From Physocladia obscura (lineage: Eukaryota > Chytridiomycota > Chytridiomycetes > Chytridiales > Chytriomycetaceae), in contig JADGJH010000232.1 of assembly GCA_027596945.1 (NCBI GenBank), positions 2,930 to 24,094 of the forward strand: a DNA stretch of 21,165 nucleotides, read 5' to 3'. This document shows, piece after piece, positions 10,647-20,491 of this stretch. Position numbers and translations under genes: made by a program. How positions within the stretch are numbered: position 1 is the first letter of the stretch; each line of letters starts with the position of its first letter. The notes under the pieces were generated by a model. It saw only the letters and a program-made list of their open reading frames with translations, had not been told where the DNA came from and did not search any database.

Positions 10647-10659
10647 CTGGATAAGATAC
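10647..10659 (+). promoter_or_regulatory. 13-bp GATA-containing box, copy 2
   Basis: Exact second copy of CTGGATAAGATAC, 83 bp after the first and 64 bp before the ATG. Two perfect 13-mers this close in a promoter are unlikely by chance. Confidence 0.4.
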
Positions 10660-10722
10660 TGAATCAAAATTTACTATAATATTCAGCTTGAGTCTACCAT
10701 TCAATTACACTTCTGACAAAAA

Positions 10723-13454
10723 ATGAAAACGATAGTTTTTCTCTTGGCTGCATCAATTCTGGTAACTGGTCGAAACCATGTCGGTCCTCGTGATATTGAA
10801 GGTCGAAGTGCAAAAAAGTGTTCTCCGAGAACTGCAACACCAAGCGCAACTTATGGTTCGGGTACTACTTCGGGATGCTCTTCTGGTTCTGTATGTGCTT
10901 CTCCCACAGACATCAGTGTCACGGCGCCGCGAGAAAATATATGGAGTGAGTCACTTTAATTTCGACTCATAAATTTTTATTTTTTTATTTTTGACTCCTT
11001 TGGCAGGGGAACTGACAATCACCGAATCTGATGAAATCATCCACTTTCTTTACTCTGATGCCGTTGGATTTAACCTCACGCCGACTGTCAATGCCTCATT
11101 AAGCGATAACTATATTCACTCTATCGAGCTGATCCGTCCAACGAAAGTTGAAGCATTGGCGTACATGGCGGACGCGTCTGCTCCCATTCCAACACAATAT
11201 GCAAAAGTTGTCGTCAATCATTTCTCGTGGGACGATCCTGTTTACAAATTTTATAAAGTTGGTCCAATCCCTGTTTCTAATGCCACTAGCATCGAGCCTT
11301 TGTCCGGATTTTACAAAGCCGATCCAACTCGCAGCGCAAATTGCGGAAGTTTAGATACCCCGTTGTCCAATTCTGAAGATTTTGCAATCGCCGCATTGAT
11401 GACTAGTATAACAGACATTACTCTTGACCTGACGGGATACGTCTACTATAACCAAGACGCAGATAACAACACAATGATTTATGAAGCGGTTGCTCCCCAA
11501 GGATTTGATGGAACTTCGCGTTTTGCGTGGGTCTTTTTTGGAGTAAACTCTGCCGCCAATGAAATTACTCCAGTTGGAATTCAAATTGCATGCGACTTTA
11601 CGGGCGTTGATGAATCACAATTTTCTTGTGACAAAGGTGTCTGGTATAATGGTCAGACTTGGGAAAATGTAACGGCTTTCCGTGCCGACTATGAAGCAAA
11701 TAAGATTACACGCGGATTGAAAGTTGACCCAGATATTGCTTGGTCTTCAACCACCCCAATCAATGGATCCACCACTCCGGAAATGGATCGCAAGAAAGCT
11801 CCTATATTTGTCACTCCAGAAGGCAAGCGATACAAAGTTGACAAGGATCAACAGTACGTTGAGTGGATGGATTACACGTTCTATATTGCCAACGATGGTC
11901 CTCGTGGAATCTCCCTGTTCAATGTCGAGTACTTGGGAGAGAGAATTATTTACGAAATCGGTCTTCAAGAAGCCATTGCGCATTATGCTGGAAACAACCC
12001 GTCTCAGCTATCCACAGTTTATGTTGATTCATCTTACGGATTTGGACGTCTCCAATATCAGCTTGTCGAAGGATATGACACACCATACGGAGCAACTTTT
12101 CTTGATTCTTGGACTCACTTTGAAGGAGAAACAATTATTCATAACAGCTCAATTGCGATTTTCGAAATTGATGTTGGCAGACCAATTCAAAGACATCTTG
12201 ATGGCTGGTTCTACGACTCAAATGTTTGTCTTTTTTTACTTATTGTTTAGTTCAACTTTTAATTTATTATCTCTTGTATAGTCTGTCGAAGTCACGAAAG
12301 ATATCAAGCTTATTTTGAGAACAATTTCAACAATCGGTGAGATCATTTTATGGTGTTACCTTACCGTTCCAAAAGGTTAAAATTTCAACAGGAAACTACG
12401 ACTACATTCTGGACTATATCTTCTCGTTCGAGGGTACCATCGAATATAAGGGTAAGTTTTCAAAAATTTTCTTGGAAATTTTTGACTAAAAAATCTTTGC
12501 AGTCTCAGCATCTGGTTACCTTCAGGCAACTTACTACACCGAACTGGAATACGATTACGGATACAGAATCCACGATGCGCTGCACGGATCTATGCACGAC
12601 CACGTAATTTTGGTAAAAGTCGACTTTGACCTTGGCGCCGACACAGCAAACTCAGTTGAATCAGTAACAATCGGACCGCGCACCCAAAATATTCCGAGCT
12701 CCTGGTTCCCGTCAGATATGAACATTACTTCGAACCCGAAGACAATGGGAATCACTCGCCAGAAAATCGCAAACGAAGATGATGCACGTATGTCATGGCC
12801 GCAAGGTTTCATGCTTGTCACCAACGAGAACCAAACAAATGCTTATGGAGAAAAGCGGGCTTACCGTATCTTACCCACTACTTATGCGACATTGGCTGTT
12901 GAGGACTCGCCTTTCATGACAGATGGTGCAAATTGGAGTCATGACAATGTTGCTTTCAGTGTATACCACGAAGACGAGCGATATGGATCGGATGAGTTCA
13001 ACCAAGAGGCTCACGGCAAACCACTGGTTGATTTCAACACATTCTTTGATAGTGAAAGTCTGAACCAGACTGACATTGTTGCATGGGTGACATTGGGAAT
13101 GTATGTAAAAAAACCCACTAATTGTTTTTTCGTTTTGCTGAAGCTTTTTTTTTTTTTTTTTTCTTCTGTTGAATTAGGCACCATGTTCCAAACACACAGG
13201 ATGTTCCGACAACCCTCGCACACACAGCCACTACCAGTTTTCTCATTACTCCATTCAATTACTTTAACTTTGAGCAAACGCGTAGATCTGCGCAATCAAT
13301 CAAGCTGACTTACGATGGAACTAATTTGACGACTGCCGAATACTCAAAACTTCCAACGTGCTCTGTCAATATGACTGCGTATGCTTCCACTGAAGATTTT
13401 ACGGCTTTGAATATTTATAACAATGTTTTGGCTAAAGGAACCAAGAGAGAGTGA
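10723..13454 (+). CDS. Secreted copper amine oxidase (topaquinone-dependent primary-amine oxidase)
   Basis: Oxidatively deaminates primary amines to aldehyde, ammonia and H2O2. Six exons (10723-10945, 11007-12223, 12282-12336, 12392-12451, 12503-13100, 13178-13454), all joined at GT-AG sites with matching phase, give 809 residues. A signal peptide (MKTIVFLLAASILVTG) indicates secretion. The N2/N3-type region is followed by the catalytic domain: catalytic-base Asp415 in YVDSSYG, topaquinone precursor Tyr501 in GNYDY, copper ligands His550 and His552 in MHDHV, and His720 in HHVPNTQDVP. The Tyr to His-x-His spacing (49 and 51) equals that of the Arthrobacter enzyme, so the gene reads as functional. 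Several N-glycosylation sequons are present. Intron 3 splits the Gly codon just before NYDY. The twin GATA boxes upstream suggest nitrogen control (inference). It ends 77 bp from the convergent AhpD-like gene. Confidence 0.95.
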
Positions 13455-13491
13455 ATTTTTTTATATAAATTAGTGGTATATTAATCCATTG

Positions 13492-13497
13492 AATAAA
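13492..13497 (+). terminator. Possible poly(A) signal of the amine oxidase gene
   Basis: AATAAA 38 bp after the TGA stop, with a second AATAAA at 13501. It lies in the short gap before the stop of the convergent gene. Positional assignment. Confidence 0.45.
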
Positions 13498-13531
13498 ATA
13501 AATAAAAATCGGATTCCTGTTTGACAACATT

Positions 13532-16486
13532 TTAAAACTCAACATTTCCACCCCATATTTCAAATCCAACATCAATATTTTTGGTCTTTGCTGATTTTCC
13601 TCTGTCAATTTTGGCAATATTTATAAGAAAGTCTTTGACAGACAACTTTTTCAAACCCAGTCCATTTCCATAATCGCTATCAACCATTAATCTAACTTCA
13701 GGTTCTAATCCAATCTCATCATCCATGATTGCAGTATATCGATGCAGCAGTGTGAAAACTCCAAGCAAGGAAACAACTTCCATTGTCGCCCAAGGATTTT
13801 TGTTCGAAGCCTTGTACAGTTTAGGACTGATGGCGTAATGTTCAACGTTTCGAGTTGCAACCTTTAAAGCAAGAATTTGGGATACGGACAAGAAATCTTT
13901 CAGTGGGTCTGTATTTTCAAATGTGAATGATTTTGCTTTCAGGTAGGTTTGCTTCAAATTCGCAGCTGTCACTTTTTTTGAATCTTGTAGCATTTTTGCA
14001 AAATGTGCTGTTAGATAATTGTTTGGGATTGAATAAAAGTATATGAAGCCGAGAATCAGTTTGTTTGTTGTTGACATTAAGTATGGATGCTCGGATGCTT
14101 CTTTATTGTCGCTGCCAGTGAATAGAATACTGTTTAAAGCAAAACAAAGCGACCGCCGGGCGTTAAAAGATTGCATTTTTTCAAAATATCGTGGTATGAA
14201 TCCAAATTTCGAATATATCCAGTTATTTAACGAGTTTCTACAATTAGGAAATTTCCGCAATAAATCCAGTCTCATTCGCGATATGGTTGTAATTGAGCGA
14301 AATTGTAAAATACGGGTTTGGATAAAATTTTGGGGTTTGGGGTCGCGTTCCAAAGGCTTCTTAGTTCGAGTAACTGGTAATAATCGTGACTGAAGTTTTT
14401 TCTGGCTCAATTTTGAATTAGATACGAAAAATTCTCGTGATTCTTTAATTATGGACGTCACAGACATCGAATGAAAACCTTGATCAGGAATTAACGAGTT
14501 TGAGATGGAATTTCTTTCTTCGGCAGCTAAAGTTTTGACTCTGGGTAAAGAAGTTTTTAAATTTGATGTTTGAGCTGTTCCGTCGCCAAAATTTGTTTCA
14601 ACCTCGAACATTTGGCTTCTGCTGTTACGAGAAACTCGTATTGAAGAAGCTTTTCTATAGATTTTTGGATCGGCAACACTTAAACGAGATGGTGATTCCT
14701 TATAAGCTGGGATATTTTGAATTATAAACTGTGGTGTTATAGAATCATTTTGATGGGACTCATTGACAGTTACTTTTGCCATGGATGCACGTGTACTCTC
14801 TAATTGAATTGTACTTGATGATACGGCAACCTGTTCATATTCCAAAACAGGTTGAATTATTGCAACCACACTACTTTGCGGTTGTTTATCGGAAGTAGTT
14901 CGTTTTAGCGACGAACGTTTAATAATTGGCATTGCAAAAATCGCTGATTCGGTCAAATTTTCAGTTAATATATTCTCTGTTGCAATTTTTTGATTGCTTG
15001 ACGCTTGTTGAAGCTTGGAATGTGAGTTTTCGGCTTTGTTTGTTTTAGGCACAGGTATATCTTTCAATGCTTTTTGCGCATCAAGTGATAGTCCTTGAAA
15101 ATTTCCGAAAGATGCGAGATTATCTTGAGACTTTGACTTACGTCTTCTGAAAGAGCCAACTGGAGGTAGATAATATTCTTCACCACCGGATATTGAAATC
15201 ACAGCTGATTTCAAACTTGCTGTGAACGATTTCAAACTGGCTGCTGTCGACTTAAGCTGTATTTCTGCAGCAAGTGCCGACGAATTACTGCTCCCCTTTT
15301 CCAAATCTTCATGGGATTTTACAGACGCCGCCTTTTGTGAGAGTTTGGTTGTATCTATTGACACAATTCTTGTGTTAGGTGACGTTAATTGGCTGTCTTT
15401 GTGTATTTTATCTTGCGCCTTTTTTTATTTTAATTTTTGTTTTTACTTATTGAAAATCCTAATAAAAGCTGCAAACCTGCAAAGCTGCAATTTCTTCCAG
15501 TGATTTCAGGTTATTTCGCGATTTTCGCGGTTGCAAGAAAAAATCTTCATCCGATTGTTGTTCTTGCACCTTGAAAGAAATTCGGTGAAGACCAATGTTC
15601 CAACCTGTCCCAGCAAAAACTTTTTCGGCATAAATTTCCATTTCACGATTAATATCCAAGCAAAGAAGCTCATTAATGGTATTGTTCATTGCTGTAAATG
15701 CAAAAAAGGGGTGTAAATAAAATAATAGTAACAATAATGAAGAAAAAACCAAGAACCATAAAAAGCACAGAGCATTGCGATCTGTTGTAAACCCTTTTTT
15801 CCATAATTTTTTACACATTTAACGCGATATTGCACAGTGCATGTTGCTGGAATCGTTGTTGCGCTTGCAACAATTTGCATTGCAGAGCACTCCTTTTCGC
15901 TGAGATCTTTTGGTCGCAGCTTCATTGATTTCCCATCCATTATCGCACCAGTAAAAATATTTCCGTATCCAGCGTTTGCGATCGCGCAAAAAGGAGCTTC
16001 AGCACATAGTGAAGATACTGCCACGATTTGACGACGTAATTTAACGCCGATCGGCGAAAATCCCGCATCAAGAAAAGGACGGCCCTTAAAAGGCTGCGAA
16101 AGAACAATTGCGGAATATAACTGGGGAAGCCAGATTGACAGAAATCTATGGGATGGATTTGACCAGCCGTTGGTGTACCAGGTGAGGAATCTCAATGCCG
16201 AGAATTCTTTTTGGAAATCGTCTTCGTTGATGTATTTACGCAACTGATCTTTACAAAGTGATGAATTTTATAAAATATTACGGATGATAAAACAGTCAAA
16301 CTTTGCAGGGAACGCGAGTCGCCAGCCATTATTATTTCGTTTTAGACCTTGAGATTTCTTTTGCAAATCTTTTTTTGCATAACGGATTTCACGTTTGTTA
16401 CTCAGCAGTCGAGTCTCTGTCACACAGTATTTCCAGAACGCAGACGTAATTATTAAGAAACTGATGGCCAGTGTGAGTTTTCGTGT
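13532..16486 (-). CDS. AhpD-like (carboxymuconolactone decarboxylase-fold) protein, multi-exon, with an in-frame stop
   Basis: Coding stretches on the minus strand: 16486-15757 in one frame, 15691-15477 after a 65-bp phase-1 intron (gttctt...acag), then 15364-13532 after an unresolved intron whose donor (CAG/gtttgc) is at 15476. The first part has an AhpD-type helical core: LRRQIVAVSSLCAEAPFC, then LSEKECSAMQIVASATTIP and, across the intron, AFY-AMNNTINELLCLDIN, typical of this fold. A long Ser/Lys/Gln-rich linker follows. The C-terminal about 200 residues (SVSQILALKVATRNVEHY, SLLGVFTLLHRYTAIM) look like a second, diverged helical half. A TAA at 16270-16268 interrupts an otherwise coding run (FIIRNIL, then NSSLCKDQLRKYI). 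The start is not settled; an ATG at 16584 with a 19-codon exon ending at a CAG/gtaaaa donor (16528) is one candidate. The catalytic Cys-x-x-Cys of AhpD is not evident. Function unknown. Confidence 0.65.
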
Positions 16487-16584
16487 TTACAGCTACCCTT
16501 TTTCTTCTTTTTTTTTCTAGTTTTTACCTGACATCTCTGGCAGCATATACCGAAAAGGTACCTAAAAGGCGGCTTTACGTCCAT

Positions 16585-17024
16585 ATTTGTCTACAACGCA
16601 ATCGACGTAAATTTCGGGAAAGATTTATTTGATTTTCTCCCAAATGCGTTCAATTCAGGTATTTGCTGAATCTGCTTGCAAAAAAACAACAATCATCACA
16701 TCAGTCTGCTTGAACTGCCAAGCATCTTTTTTTATTCTTTCATCGAATATTATGCGTTACCGTCTTGATATCCAACCCCATCTTCTCGCCCGTGTGTATC
16801 GTAGGTACCAAGTGTTTTCTGCCCTTGGACAATTGTTGAATTGGATATTCTATCCTTTTAATAAATATCTCGCTTTACTACGGTTATTTTTCGTCGGTTG
16901 AAAATAAAATATTATAGAATCGGGAAAGAAGTGAGTCAGTTTATTGAAATAATTTGTTTTCTTGATTAGGGTTTTTCATTTGGGCTTCTGGCAAAAATCG
17001 CTCAGGTTAAAAAATAACTCTGAA
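16585..17024. other. Region between divergent AhpD-like and BIM1-like genes
   Basis: Should hold both promoters. A plus-strand stretch at about 16567-16658 reads like protein (GGFTSIFVYNAIDVNFGKD), and another open run goes to 16901, but they are in different frames with no convincing start. I do not annotate a gene here. Confidence 0.3.
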
Positions 17025-17657
17025 ATGAAGATCACTTTTCTTGCAACGTCCACCCTTCTGGCCTTTGCTGGCGTGTGCTCGGCGCACTTTGACCTGGACA
17101 GTCCGGCCCCGCGTGCCGGCACGCAGGACCTGACGGAGCTAGTCCCTCCGTGCGGCGGCCTCCCCCTAGGCAACCGGACAGTCATCGCGCCGGTCGAAGG
17201 AGTCTTCCACATCACCGGCGAGCTCGAACACCCGACGGCACAGACGAATTTTTCTCTCTACATTGGCAGCGACGACCCAACCCAGGCCCAGTTTACAACC
17301 TACTTTGACAACGGATACAACATCACACTGCATTTGGGCGCATTTAATTTCACCGCTAATGTTGGCGACATCCCTGCGGTTGTTAATGGCGCAAATGCTG
17401 TTATTCAGGTGGCCATGTTTACACCCGATGGTCATTTGACTGCGTGCGCTGATATTGTTGAGTGTTTTCCGTTTTTTCTCTTTCTTCTTTTTTCTCGTTC
17501 TTGAACGTACAGACCCTGTCAGACATTCTTGCTTTCTGCCTCTACCGGTGATTCTTCAACTACTACTGGCAGTTTTACTTCAGCAAAGTCTGGTACAAGA
17601 GCATCAGTTGTTGCTTCTGCTGGACTGTTGGCTCTTGTTGCTGTTTTGATTTTCTGA
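17025..17657 (+). CDS. BIM1/X325-type LPMO-like copper protein, GPI-anchored
   Basis: Exons 17025-17456 and 17523-17657 with a 66-bp phase-0 intron (gttgag...gtcag) give 188 residues. An alternative is donor gtgttt at 17462 with acceptor at 17512, which also keeps frame and changes only the junction residues. The signal peptide ends at Ala20, so the mature protein begins with His21 (HFDLDSPAPR), the N-terminal copper-binding His of LPMO-like proteins. PCGG, GVFHITGELEH, ANAVIQVAMF and the late CADI follow the BIM1/X325 pattern of two disulphides and a small beta-sandwich. The tail is Ser/Thr-rich and ends in a hydrophobic segment (SAGLLALVAVLIF), typical of a GPI signal. BIM1 of Cryptococcus helps take up copper at the surface; X325 proteins lack polysaccharide-cleaving activity. 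Exon 1 begins visibly GC-rich against AT-rich surroundings. Confidence 0.88.
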
Positions 17658-17854
17658 GAGTAAAATCTATACACTCTTATAAACGAAGTTTTCTAAAAAT
17701 GGGATCAATTAAAGTCTATTTTCAGTGACTGTAGCTTTTATTGGCAATCCACTTTCCTATTTTTAAAAATCAAGGCCCTTTTCATATCTATCCGTTTGTC
17801 TTTCTTTTCTTTGTTTTTGCAACTACAACAACATTCATCGACAAGACAACATTC

Positions 17855-18190
17855 TTATGCTACAAGCCTTTCACTGAGGCGGACAAAATGTTTTCCGTCC
17901 AAATCGGCATTGTCACCTGTCGCTCTCAATTCTTTTTCTTGATGCTTGACAGCACCCTGCTCAATTGAAATTTTCTTGCCTGGCGGTGTGTAGCTTCGTA
18001 TTTATCCATTTCAACTTCGTGCTAGTCTAAGGCACTCATTCTTGAAGGCTCCCGGCGCTTCAACTTCGTTGCATGTGCTGTCAAACTTATGCTGTCGACT
18101 CAAATTGTCTTCTTGCAGCTGAGTTTCTTGGATTTGCGCTAAACGATTTGAATTTGCCTGCTTTTGGTGCATCCTTTCTGCGGCAGTCAT
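17855..18190 (-). CDS. Possible small charged coiled-coil protein, gene model broken
   Basis: From ATG 18190 a frame reads MTAAERMHQKQANSNRLAQI and continues Gln/Glu-rich and helix-forming to a stop at 18011. A second frame gives EMDKYEATHRQARKFQL over about 18017-17930. The first frame then resumes as KKISIEQGAVKHQEKEL with a C-terminus DGKHFVRLSERLVA ending at 17855. All three pieces look like protein, but I cannot join them by one set of canonical introns. Perfect 11-bp repeats (18010-18020 and 18059-18069) flank 38 bp; without one repeat and that spacer, frame one would run straight into frame two. It could be a gene with unusual introns, an indel-damaged gene, or partly chance. Family not recognised. 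Confidence 0.35.
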
Positions 18191-18469
18191 TTTGCAATAA
18201 TTTAACACATACAAACATCCACGTATTTATTTTCAAAAGACTTGTTGCAACTGCAATTAAAATTCTGACAGATTCAAGTTGACACAACGAGCAAAGAATT
18301 AGGTTCTTTCCTTCGATGATAGATCGCGGCAATAGTAGCACTAGCCGGTAAAAAACGAAAAAATACAAGTGAGTTTTTTTTATTTCACATTGCAAGGATA
18401 TTTCATTTCAGAAAGACAAATATCACTTGTTTTTGTCCGTTTTTGTCAGCTATAACCCCAACGAAGTCC

Positions 18470-19373
18470 TCAGATGGTTGATTCTCTCAACTCAGCTAAT
18501 CTCTTCTTCTTGACAATGTTACGCGATCTGACTCCAAATACCGTACCGGCCACTGCAACAATGGCTGCAACAATAACAATCCCTGCAATAGCTCCTCCGC
18601 TGAGATTACTCGATGATTCAGCATTCGAGCCATTAGAAACAGCTGCTGTAGTTGCTGTTGATTCAGCAGCTGCAGTTGTCACATTTGCTCCGTATATAAC
18701 AACCTAAACATCAAAATGGTGTTTAAGAAGGAATATAAACATGTCATCTCACCTCCTCAACGTTAATCTGGCAGAGCTGCTGTTTGCCTTGCGGAACTAA
18801 GTTGTCCCATGTAAACCGTACAACCTTGACATCTTTCTCTACTAAGGAAGAAATCGGCAAAAAGGTATCGAAGCGAGTTGGTTTGCCGTTATTAGGGGAC
18901 GTAGTGCTTACAAATGAATAGTCGGTTCTTGCGACGGCATTTGTCGTAGTTCCGCTTGTGGAAGTGATTGAAACAGTTGGGCCAATATTCACGGCACCTT
19001 GCGCTTGACCATCGAAGATGAAGGATTCGTTACCGTATAAAATAGACATCTAGAGAAAATGCATCGCAGGGCATACGATGCTTTTGTTTAGACTGTTGCA
19101 GTGATTACTACAAGGTTATTCACTCCATACATTGACAAGTGTGGATGGGAGTACAAGGGAAAAATCGTACTGGATCCACACGGGATCGCAGGTAGCGCCG
19201 TACGCGGGGTAAGATTGCCATTGCGTGTTGTCATGGCCACCGGTATCTTCTCCGTCATCTGTTGACTCCTTCGGGTTGCAAAGATTTGGGAGACAAGTTG
19301 CCGATACGCTGTCGAACGACGACGCGGTGACCTGGCTCGGATACGCGAAGTCAATCACCGAAGTAGTGCTCAT
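18470..19373 (-). CDS. Single-pass membrane protein with F5/8 type C (discoidin-like) domain
   Basis: Exons 19373-19131, 19049-18753 and 18703-18470 with phase-0 introns of 81 bp (gtatgg...ctctag) and 49 bp (gtgaga...tttag) give 257 residues. The N-terminal half follows the F5/8C plan: VTASSFDSVSAT, a DG..T segment with HDNTQWQSYP, then WIQYDF. The closing strand reads RFTWDN...INVEE joined across the second intron to VVIYGANV, the usual EVxVYG end. A Ser/Thr-rich stalk, a Gly/Ala/Val/Ile transmembrane helix (GAIAGIVIVAAIVAVAG) and a short basic cytoplasmic tail (RSRNIVKKKR) follow. Such domains bind sugars, lipids or proteins outside the cell. No signal peptide is encoded at the ATG I use, and a stop lies two codons upstream, so a first exon is probably missed. 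The first intron's exact boundaries are less certain. Confidence 0.7.
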
Positions 19374-19828
19374 TTGTCACGGTTTTTTTCCTTTTCCAAT
19401 TTGTTTTGCTTTCAACAGCTGTTTTATATTAATTTTTAATTGAATTTTTTTCAATTTTTTTTGCCCACTTTTCATTTTCTCCTTTTCATTTTCTATGATT
19501 ACACATACGTACTTCCGAGGTAACTCGCAAGCTAAATGTATATCCCAGTGAGCCAGCATTTTACAATGGATTTTGTTTTCAATCATGGCGGCACATATGC
19601 GAATCCTAAGTTGCTGAAAAAAAAAAAAATTTTGTTCGGTTTTTTTGTTTTGTCTTTTCTTTCTCATTAATTTCAGAGTCAGAAAATCACAAGCGATGAA
19701 AAGAAATACTTCTAATTTAAGTTGGATTTTATTTTTAGCTTTGCCGTACCAAAGGATTTCTTGGAGAATTTCTACCAACTAACCAATAAACAACATTGGA
19801 AGTGTTATTACTTTCATTTCTTTACTTT
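19374..19828. other. Unassigned interval with coding-like scraps
   Basis: Plus-strand scraps look protein-like: KLNVYPSEPAFYNGFCFQSW near 19530-19600, and FAVPKDFLENFYQLTNKQHW near 19740-19799, the latter right after a tttttag acceptor-like site. They are in short frames with no start or linking introns that I can justify. The missing signal-peptide exon of the F5/8C gene might lie here on the minus strand, but I could not find it. Confidence 0.25.
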
Positions 19829-20347
19829 TTAATTTTGTCGGTCGTAAAATTTCCTGAAAGTAACGAAAACTATAGATATATATATATATAATAACGATAA
19901 TAGAAAAATAGGTTTGTCATAAATTTTTCTGGAAAATTGTATTTTTGAAAAACCCAAATGAGTCGATGTGAGTAATTTTTGCAATAACTGATGGGTCTTA
20001 CTTCAAATTAACGCTACTCACTGGTTATACAGAAAAGATGTAAGTTTAGTTGACTCTTCAAGAATGGCGTCCCCGAGATAGCTGAAAGGTAACATACATT
20101 TGTTGACTCTTTGAAACAATCTATCCTCGCGATTCACGGTACTCAAATTTCGTCGCGAATTTAAATCAAACAATATTTCAGAAGTGTACTCGCATAAATG
20201 CATTCCGGAAGGACCAATCGATTGAATTTGGCTAATCGCAGATAACGAGTGGTAAAATTACACAGATCCTCATCACACGTTTTGCAAGAATTCCAGACAG
20301 TCACTTAAAAACATTGCACAGAAAAGAAGGCCTAAAATCAGTTCCAT
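19829..20347 (-). CDS. Candidate small secreted protein (about 101 aa), unknown family
   Basis: Three exons can be joined in frame on the minus strand: 20347-20277, 20231-20022 and 19853-19829, with introns of 45 bp (gtgatg...attag) and 168 bp (gtgagt...tttcag). The ATG opens a signal-peptide-like leader (MELILGLLFCAMFLSDC). The middle exon is a 69-codon open stretch (SEILFDLNSRRNLSTVNRED; SYLGDAILEESTKL) ending at a strong gtgagt donor. The last exon adds only a few residues before TAA. No domain recognised. The gene would share a promoter of about 145 bp with the divergent AP-2 mu gene. The first donor is weak, so the join of leader and body is the least secure part. Confidence 0.33.
19876..19891. 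repeat. Short (TA)n microsatellite
   Basis: A run of alternating A and T of about 16 bp inside the predicted second intron of the candidate small secreted protein gene. No other function suggested. Confidence 0.7.
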
Positions 20348-20491
20348 ATATTGGAGATTTGAATTTTTAGGATAATGATGTCCAGTGACTTTTTTTTTGA
20401 TATTTGATTGTATTTGTTTTTTGGTTGTTTCGATTTGATTTTGCCAAACAATCTCCACTGACAAAAAAATCGAATAGTATCAGTTGGCAAA

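Larger units (their letters stand above)
9976..10722. promoter_or_regulatory. Intergenic/upstream region of the amine oxidase gene
   Basis: No coding frame of note. The right part is the amine oxidase promoter: two identical 13-bp boxes (10564 and 10647), and an AT-rich TATA-like ACTATAAT near 10673, about 50 bp before the ATG. An imperfect inverted repeat of CTGAAA(A)TTTTC spans 10378-10403. Confidence 0.45.

Noticed and set aside
14043..14393. 116-codon plus-strand frame
   Set aside because: Lies antisense inside the long AhpD-like coding stretch and has no domain of its own.
17166..17435. 89-codon minus-strand frame over the GC-rich BIM1 exon
   Set aside because: Long antisense frames are expected in GC-rich coding DNA; the plus strand has the signal peptide and family motifs.
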